Shown here in pieces: positions 52,926-58,262 of a stretch of DNA of 58,262 bases. A model generated the notes under the pieces. It saw only the letters and a program-made list of their open reading frames with translations, made no database searches and was not told the origin of the DNA. Made by a program: the position numbers and the translations under genes. Numbering within the stretch: position 1 is the stretch's first letter; every line of letters starts with the position of its first letter. Source of the stretch: an uncultured Microbacteriaceae bacterium (GTDB taxonomy: Bacteria; Actinomycetota; Actinomycetes; Actinomycetales; Microbacteriaceae); assembly GCA_937124545.1 (NCBI GenBank), contig CAKZKU010000011.1, forward strand, positions 1-58,262, in the 5' to 3' direction.

Positions 52926-53882
52926 ATGGCTAGCCAGGATTGGTTAGAAAAGGATTTTTACAAGATTCTTGGTGTGTCCAAGACTGCTTCTGACGCAGAA
53001 ATCAAGAAGTCCTATCGCTCGCTGTCCAGGAAGTATCACCCGGACGTGAACCGGGATAATCCGAGCGCTGAAGCCCGCTTCAAAGAGGTGTCGGAGGCGT
53101 ATTCGGTGCTCTCGGATAAGAACGAACGCGCAGAATACGATCAAATTCGCACGATGCAATCGGGTGGACCGAGGTTTAGCGCCGGAGGTTCTCAGGGTGG
53201 TTTTGAGGACGTCTTTGGCGGAATGTTTGGCGGCGGAATGCCGCGCAGCGCTCCCACGGGAGACTACGGCGACCTGTTCTCTGGTCTCTTCGGTGGCGGG
53301 GGTGGTGGCTTCAACGGCTATCGCGAACCCACCAAAGGTCGCGACGTTGTCTCGCGCGTGACCATCGACCTGAAAACGGCTCTTGCCGGAACAGACGTCA
53401 CCCTCGAAGGACCCGGCGGTAAGAAAATCACCGCTCGCGTCCCCGCGGGAGTTAAAGACGGACAAAAAGTGCGACTGCGGGGCAAAGGCCACCCGAGCCC
53501 TGATGGTGGAAAAGCCGGTGATGTGATCATTACCGTGGGAGTGCCCAAGCACCAGATTTATTCGCGAGATGGTGATCACCTGCGTATCGAGGTTCCCATC
53601 ACTTTCGGCGAGGCCACCCTGGGCGCAACGGTGGAAGTCCCCACGATTGATGGCGAGATCGTCAAAGTGAAAATCCCCGCGGGCACTCCGAGCGGGAAAG
53701 TCCTACGTGTCAAAGGCAAGGGTGTGCGGGCTGGAGCAGCACTGGGCGACTTGCTTGTTGAATTGCAGGTCGCGGTCCCATCACACCTATCGGGAGCGGC
53801 AAAAGGCCACCTTGAAAAGCTGATGGCGGCACTGCCGAATGAGAACCCCCGTGAGGATTTGGTTAAGCGAGCGAAAGGGTAG
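52926..53882 (+). CDS. DnaJ-type co-chaperone without zinc finger
   Basis: The 318-residue protein has an N-terminal J domain with HPD (YHPDVNRDNPSAEARFKEVSEAYSVLSD), a Gly/Phe-rich linker (about 80-130, FGGMFGGGMPRS and GLFGGGGGGFNGY) and two C-terminal substrate domains (VTIDLKTALAGTDVTLEG; VEVPTIDGEIVKVKIPAGTPSGK). The four CxxCxGxG repeats of classical DnaJ are absent, so it is a type II, CbpA-like form. AAAGGAGGTG gives a very strong ribosome site. Confidence 0.94.
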   Translation: MASQDWLEKDFYKILGVSKTASDAEIKKSYRSLSRKYHPDVNRDNPSAEARFKEVSEAYSVLSDKNERAEYDQIRTMQSGGPRFSAGGSQGGFEDVFGGMFGGGMPRSAPTGDYGDLFSGLFGGGGGGFNGYREPTKGRDVVSRVTIDLKTALAGTDVTLEGPGGKKITARVPAGVKDGQKVRLRGKGHPSPDGGKAGDVIITVGVPKHQIYSRDGDHLRIEVPITFGEATLGATVEVPTIDGEIVKVKIPAGTPSGKVLRVKGKGVRAGAALGDLLVELQVAVPSHLSGAAKGHLEKLMAALPNENPREDLVKRAKG

Positions 53883-53889
53883 GTGAGTC

Positions 53890-54333
53890 ATGGATGAGCT
53901 AACCCCGCTCTTTTCCATCACAGCTGCGGCTGAGCTTGCCGGCATGCACCCGCAAACCTTGCGCCAGTACGACCGACTCGGGCTGGTTTCTCCCACGCGC
54001 ACGGCCGGGCGCACCAGACGCTACTCCATGAAGGACGTGGTGAAGCTTCGGGAAGTTCAGCGCCTGAGCTCGGAGGGGCTCAACCTCGAGGGCATTAAGA
54101 GAATTGTGGAGTTGGAGGAGCAGGTCGACACCCTCACCAAACGAGTGCGAGATCTTGAATCCACGCTGGCTGACGAAATTCTCGTTCGCACCGGACGCCG
54201 CGTGTTTGCCGCCGGCGCCGAAGGCGACGTTATTCCGCTGCGCGCCGGAGAGCGAGCGAAAAAATCCAATCAAGTGGTGCTGTGGAACCCCCTTCGAGGC
54301 ATACTTCCACCTTCCCGCCAACATGACGCGTAA
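53890..54333 (+). CDS. hspR: Heat-shock repressor HspR (MerR family)
   Basis: The 147-residue protein has a MerR-type winged helix: [50 protein letters not shown], then a coiled coil ([26 protein letters not shown]). HspR binds HAIR sites with DnaK as co-repressor and releases them on heat shock. The operon's HAIR-like sites at 50334-50417 make autoregulation likely. It starts 7 bp after dnaJ. Confidence 0.95.
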   Translation: MDELTPLFSITAAAELAGMHPQTLRQYDRLGLVSPTRTAGRTRRYSMKDVVKLREVQRLSSEGLNLEGIKRIVELEEQVDTLTKRVRDLESTLADEILVRTGRRVFAAGAEGDVIPLRAGERAKKSNQVVLWNPLRGILPPSRQHDA

Positions 54334-54344
54334 AGGACTCAACA

Positions 54345-56492
54345 ATGCCTAACGGTAACCCGCAGCAAGAAGAGCAAAAAAGCGCTCTGGAGCAATATGG
54401 AATGAACCTGACCGACATCGCTCGGGAAGGAAAACTCGATCCGGTGATCGGTCGCGATTCGGAGATCCGACGGGTCTCTCAGGTGCTCACCCGCCGCACC
54501 AAAAATAACCCCGTGCTGATCGGTGAACCCGGTGTGGGGAAGACCGCTGTGGTTGAGGGACTTGCCCAGCGAATTGTTGCCGGAGACGTTGCGGACTCTC
54601 TCAAGGGAAAGCAATTGATTTCCCTGGACATGGCGGCCTTGGTTGCTGGCGCGAAGTATCGGGGTGAGTTTGAAGAGCGCCTCAAAGCAGTCTTGAAAGA
54701 GATCAATGATGCCGAGGGCGAGATCATCACATTTGTTGATGAACTCCACACGTTGATGGGTGCTGGTGGCGGAGAAGGATCTGTCGCAGCCGCCAATATG
54801 TTGAAACCGATGCTGGCCCGCGGCGAACTGCGCTTGATTGGCGCCACCACGCTCAATGAATACCGCGAGTACATCGAGAAGGACGCTGCCCTGGAGCGCC
54901 GTTTCCAGCAGGTCTTCGTCGGTGAACCCAGTGTTGAAGACACGGTGGCGATCCTGCGCGGTTTGAAAGAGCGCTACGAAGCCCATCACAAAGTCGTCGT
55001 CGCCGATAGCGCTCTCGTGGCCGCCGCAACACTCTCCAACCGCTACATCACCTCCCGTCAGCTGCCCGATAAAGCCATCGACCTGATTGACGAGGCAGCC
55101 AGTCGACTGAAGATGGAAATTGAGTCATCTCCCGTCGAGATTGATGAGCTTCGCCGAAGTGTGGACCGCCTCAAAATTGAGGAGTTGGCGCTGAAAAAGG
55201 AAAAAGACGACGCGTCAAAAGAGCGCCTCAGCAAGTTGCGTGAAGACCTTGGCGCAAAAGAAGCACAATTGGGTGCACTGCAGGAGCGATGGGCAAAAGA
55301 AAAAGCATCGCTCCAAGACGTCGGAGAACTGAAGACCAAACTCAACGAAGCCCGAATTGACCTAGATCGCGCGATGCGAGAGGGCCAGTATCAGGAGGCC
55401 TCAAAGCTGAACTACGAAGTGATTCCGGGAATTGAAGAAGCCATTACAGCTGCGGAGTCACAAGAGAAAAGCGACGACCGGATGGTCAATGACCAGGTCA
55501 CGGATGAGGATATCGCCGCGGTGGTGGCTGCTTGGACAGGAATCCCTGTTGACAAGCTCACCCAGGGAGAGACCGAACGTCTGCTTCACCTCGAGGCAGA
55601 GTTGGCCAAACGACTGATCGGACAGAAGGATGCTGTTAAGGCAGTCAGCGATGCTGTTCGACGCACTCGCGCTGGTCTGAGTGACCCGAGCAGGCCGACC
55701 GGCTCGTTCCTGTTCCTCGGACCCACGGGTGTGGGAAAAACGGAGCTTGCAAAAGCGTTGGCCGACTACCTGTTTGATGACGAAAAAGCACTCGTACGTA
55801 TCGATATGAGCGAATACGGCGAGAAGTTCTCCGTGTCACGACTGATCGGGGCTCCCCCCGGTTACGTCGGCTATGAACAGGGCGGCCAGCTCACCGAGGC
55901 TGTTCGTCGTCGCCCCTACTCCGTGATTTTGTTGGACGAGGTGGAAAAAGCACACCCAGAGGTTTTTGACCTTCTGCTCCAGGTCTTAGACGATGGTCGG
56001 CTGACCGATGGCCAGGGGAGGACCGTCGATTTCCGGAACACCATTTTGGTCTTGACCTCCAATTTGGGCTCGGGATACCTCACCGATGAATCCATGGAAT
56101 GGTCCGCCAAAGTGGAAGCGGTGAATGCTGAGGTACGCCAGGCCTTCAAGCCGGAATTTGTGAACCGTCTGGACGACATTGTCGTGTTCTCCACGCTCAG
56201 TAGCGAAGACCTCGGCCAAATCGTCGAAATTACTGTGGATCGTTTGCAGAAGCGTTTGGGGGAACGCCGACTGGAACTAGCGGTCACTCCAGCAGCCCGG
56301 TTGTGGCTTGCGGAGAATGGCTACGACCCCATCTACGGGGCGCGGCCGTTGAGACGTTTGATGCAACAGCAAATTGATGACCGGCTTGCCCAAGCCATTT
56401 TGGCGGGGGAAATCCAAGACGGTGACACAGTACGCGTGGACCTGCTCGAGGATAAGTCGGGCCTGTCTGTCGCTCCGTTCAGTCTGGACTGA
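54345..56492 (+). CDS. clpB: ClpB-type disaggregase lacking the N-domain
   Basis: ClpB threads aggregated proteins with the DnaK system. The 715-residue protein starts almost directly at nucleotide-binding domain 1 (Walker A GEPGVGKT at 60-67). It has the coiled-coil middle domain (about 260-380, typical of ClpB), NBD2 with GPTGVGKT near 460 and the pore loop GYVGYEQGG. The usual N-terminal Clp_N domain of about 140 residues is absent and no remnant lies upstream. It follows hspR by 11 bp, so it is likely HspR-controlled with dnaK. Confidence 0.93.
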   Translation: MPNGNPQQEEQKSALEQYGMNLTDIAREGKLDPVIGRDSEIRRVSQVLTRRTKNNPVLIGEPGVGKTAVVEGLAQRIVAGDVADSLKGKQLISLDMAALVAGAKYRGEFEERLKAVLKEINDAEGEIITFVDELHTLMGAGGGEGSVAAANMLKPMLARGELRLIGATTLNEYREYIEKDAALERRFQQVFVGEPSVEDTVAILRGLKERYEAHHKVVVADSALVAAATLSNRYITSRQLPDKAIDLIDEAASRLKMEIESSPVEIDELRRSVDRLKIEELALKKEKDDASKERLSKLREDLGAKEAQLGALQERWAKEKASLQDVGELKTKLNEARIDLDRAMREGQYQEASKLNYEVIPGIEEAITAAESQEKSDDRMVNDQVTDEDIAAVVAAWTGIPVDKLTQGETERLLHLEAELAKRLIGQKDAVKAVSDAVRRTRAGLSDPSRPTGSFLFLGPTGVGKTELAKALADYLFDDEKALVRIDMSEYGEKFSVSRLIGAPPGYVGYEQGGQLTEAVRRRPYSVILLDEVEKAHPEVFDLLLQVLDDGRLTDGQGRTVDFRNTILVLTSNLGSGYLTDESMEWSAKVEAVNAEVRQAFKPEFVNRLDDIVVFSTLSSEDLGQIVEITVDRLQKRLGERRLELAVTPAARLWLAENGYDPIYGARPLRRLMQQQIDDRLAQAILAGEIQDGDTVRVDLLEDKSGLSVAPFSLD

Positions 56493-56528
56493 AAGACTCG
56501 GGTACCAACTGGAAAGGCTTGACCGCAG

Positions 56529-57107
56529 ATGACTCCCACCCCTGATCACTCGTTTGACATTCACCCTCCGCTTGCGGACCGATGGAGTCCACGGGCCTAC
56601 TCACACACCCATGTCCTCACGAAGGACGACTTGGGGCCGTGTTTTGAGGCAGCGCGGTGGTCCGCCTCGTCGGGAAACAGTCAGCCGTGGAGTTTCGCAC
56701 TCGGGCTGCGAGGCGATGACACCTTCGCCGCCATTCTCGGGTCGCTCGCTGAGGGAAACGCCGTCTGGGCACAGCACGCAAGCGCACTGGTGGCCAACAT
56801 TGCGCAGCTCACAACTGCGGAGGGAAAAAGTCAGTCGCACGCCGTCTACGACCTCGGCCAGTCTGTCGCGCACTTCAGTGTCCAGGCCACAGTCGAGGGC
56901 CTCGTGGTTCACCAGATGGGCGGCTTTGATGCCGACCAGCTCGGTGCCGCACTTCAGCTGGATCCGTCCCACGCCGTGATTTCGGTCATGACGGTCGGAG
57001 TAATCGGCGACCCTGCGGAACTTCCGGAGAAGTTGCGGGAGCGCGAAGCACTACCGCGAATGCGCAAGCCGCTCTCCGATGTTGTCACCCACGGCGTTCG
57101 TTACTGA
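56529..57107 (+). CDS. Nitroreductase family flavoprotein
   Basis: The 192-residue protein matches the FMN-dependent nitroreductase fold: RWSPRAYSHTHVLTKDDLGPCFEAARWSASSGNSQPWSFALG at the N-terminus, then VYDLGQSVAHFSVQATVEGLVVHQMGGFD and a C-terminal VGVIGDPAELPEKLREREALPRMRKPLSDVV. It probably reduces nitro compounds or quinones with NAD(P)H. The physiological substrate is unknown. The ribosome site is weak. It overlaps the convergent aldolase gene by 7 bp. Confidence 0.88.
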   Translation: MTPTPDHSFDIHPPLADRWSPRAYSHTHVLTKDDLGPCFEAARWSASSGNSQPWSFALGLRGDDTFAAILGSLAEGNAVWAQHASALVANIAQLTTAEGKSQSHAVYDLGQSVAHFSVQATVEGLVVHQMGGFDADQLGAALQLDPSHAVISVMTVGVIGDPAELPEKLREREALPRMRKPLSDVVTHGVRY

Positions 57108-58162
57108 AGCTCCGCTTCAATAAGGTCGACAAAACCCTCGATGTCCTCGGCGGTCGTGTCGAAGGAACACATCCACCGCACTTCGCCTCGCGACTGATCC
57201 CAGTCGTAAAAACGAACTTTTTGTCGCAGCCGTTCGGCCACCGCGAGGTCGATGAGGGCAAAAACCCCGTTTGATTCAGTGGGGTAGCTGAACTCAAGTC
57301 CCGTGATGCGGCCTTGGTCGATGCGCTCTTCAAGCTGAGAGCGCAGCAATTGCGCCATTCGATTCGACTGTGCTGCCGTGGTGATACCCAGTGAATTTTC
57401 GAGCAGCGCGAGGATTTGGGCGCTCACAAAACGCATTTTGCTCGGCAATTGCATGCTCATTTTGCGCAGGTAAGGGATTCCTTCAACCGCGTCGGGGTTG
57501 AGAACGACAATGGCTTCCGCGCCGAGGGCGCCGTTTTTTGTGGCCCCCAAGCTCAGAACGTCTACGCCCGCCTTTGTGGTGAAGTCTGCAAACGGTATTC
57601 CGAGGCTGGCCGCGGCATTGAAAAGGCGCGCGCCGTCCATGTGAAGGAGCATGCCCTTGCTGTGCGCAAAGTCGGCAAGCGCTGACACTTCCTCCGGCCG
57701 ATACACCGTCCCGACTTCGGTGCTTTGGGTAATCGAGACGACCAGCGGTTGTGCTCGGTGTTCGTCACCGAACCCATACGCCTGGGTGGCAACAATCTCG
57801 GGGGTGAGTTTTCCGGCCACCGGTGCAACCGGGTAAAGCTTGAGTCCGCTCACCCGCTCCGGCGCGCCACCCTCATCGGTGTGGATGTGGCCTGATGTCG
57901 AGCAGATGACCGCTCCCCACCGCGGCATCATCGACGTGAGAGCAACAACATTGGCTCCTGTGCCGTTGAAGAGAGGGAAAACTTGCGCCTGGGGGCCGAA
58001 AATTTCTGCGATTTTCACCCCGAGAGCTGCCGTGTAATCGTCACCGCCGTAGGCGACCTGATGACCGTGGTTCGCTCCCTCAACCGCCGCCATCACTTCT
58101 GGGAGAACTCCCGAGTAATTGTCGCTCGCGAAGCCACGCCAGCTCACATCATGAAGGGTCAC
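57101..58162 (-). CDS. Low-specificity threonine aldolase-like PLP enzyme
   Basis: This fold-type I PLP enzyme resembles L-threonine aldolase (cleavage to glycine and acetaldehyde). The 353-residue protein has FASDNYSGVLPEVMAAV, VFPLFNGTGANVVALTS, the cofactor His of STSGHIHTDEGGAPE, the Asp of HMDGARLFNAAASLGIP and the PLP lysine in SLGATKNGALGAEAIV. The start is GTG 58162, because GGGAGG lies 8 nt upstream. A GTG two codons earlier would be only 2 nt from it. Confidence 0.9.
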   Translation of the reverse strand: MTLHDVSWRGFASDNYSGVLPEVMAAVEGANHGHQVAYGGDDYTAALGVKIAEIFGPQAQVFPLFNGTGANVVALTSMMPRWGAVICSTSGHIHTDEGGAPERVSGLKLYPVAPVAGKLTPEIVATQAYGFGDEHRAQPLVVSITQSTEVGTVYRPEEVSALADFAHSKGMLLHMDGARLFNAAASLGIPFADFTTKAGVDVLSLGATKNGALGAEAIVVLNPDAVEGIPYLRKMSMQLPSKMRFVSAQILALLENSLGITTAAQSNRMAQLLRSQLEERIDQGRITGLEFSYPTESNGVFALIDLAVAERLRQKVRFYDWDQSRGEVRWMCSFDTTAEDIEGFVDLIEAELQ

Positions 58163-58218
58163 GGACACATCCTCCCACTGCTGGTGGGAGGTGTGGTGAT
58201 AGGACAGACTGGTCTGCT

Positions 58219-58262
58219 GTGAGCAACGTAATTATGGGCTTTGGCATTGTTGCTCTCGTGGT
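58219..58262 (+). CDS. Possible start of a further gene (cut by window end)
   Basis: A GTG at 58219 opens a plus frame reading MSNVIMGFGIVALVV up to the window end. The hydrophobic start looks like a signal or membrane segment. No ribosome site is visible. It diverges from the threonine aldolase gene. This is weak evidence and the product cannot be named. Confidence 0.35.
   Translation, partial: MSNVIMGFGIVALV

Overview
This 58 kb window is an ordinary, gene-dense piece of an actinobacterial chromosome around the replication origin. The gene order is the conserved actinobacterial one: (gyrA, gyrB, dciA, recF, dnaN, dnaA) | (rpmH, rnpA, yidD, yidC, jag, rsmG, parA, parB), then the trxA/trxB-murJ-DUF6049-cca group, then rpsF-ssb-rpsR-rplI-dnaB. 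Moderately high GC, GTG starts, TAnnnT -10 elements close to start codons, HspR/HAIR control of dnaK and a C50-type carotenoid operon together suggest a member of the Microbacteriaceae, probably one with a compact genome. The genus cannot be fixed from this sequence alone.

Layout. 1-9762 (leftward): tRNA-Ala and tRNA-Ile, a DUF3566 membrane protein, gyrA, gyrB, dciA, recF, dnaN, the dnaN-dnaA spacer that is the likely oriC, and dnaA. 9763-14749 (rightward): rpmH to parB with two parS sites. 14736-21985 (leftward): a Ddl-like ATP-grasp ligase, an aminotransferase, thioredoxin and its reductase, murJ and a DUF6049 protein. 22043-27861 (rightward): cca, the rpsF operon with an S6:S18-type leader RNA, a strong terminator, a DnaA-box-bearing spacer, dnaB and two small membrane proteins. 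27865-34698: purB, a WXG-like/hydrolase gene pair, a small membrane protein, and E1alpha/E1beta/E2 of a 2-oxoacid dehydrogenase. 34738-39109: a zinc block (znuA-B-C-zur), then zinc-free forms of L28/L33/S14 behind a structured leader, then HU. 39208-44759: a CopD/CtaG fusion, an unknown anchored protein, a Pif1-like helicase, tRNA-Gly, dcd and idi. 44869-48864: crtB-crtI-two lycopene cyclase subunits-lycopene elongase. 48868-58262: an MFS transporter, the dnaK-grpE-dnaJ-hspR-clpB heat-shock operon with three HAIR-like operators, a nitroreductase, a threonine aldolase and the first codons of a further possible gene.

How the genes fit together. The core carries out replication initiation, segregation, gyrase function and RNA/protein maturation. 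The zinc block couples zinc import and its repressor to ribosomal proteins that need no zinc. The carotenoid operon plus idi should turn C5 units and GGPP into a C50 cyclic pigment, but crtE is not here. The heat-shock operon joins the DnaK system, its repressor and the ClpB disaggregase in one unit.

I see no transposon, prophage, CRISPR array, toxin-antitoxin pair or defence island. The most interesting signals are regulatory: an unrecognised structured leader before rpmB, a cluster of DnaA boxes before dnaB, a perfectly symmetric -10 palindrome between cca and the DUF6049 gene, several predicted leaderless genes, and the triple HspR-type operator. I found no convincing wholly new system.
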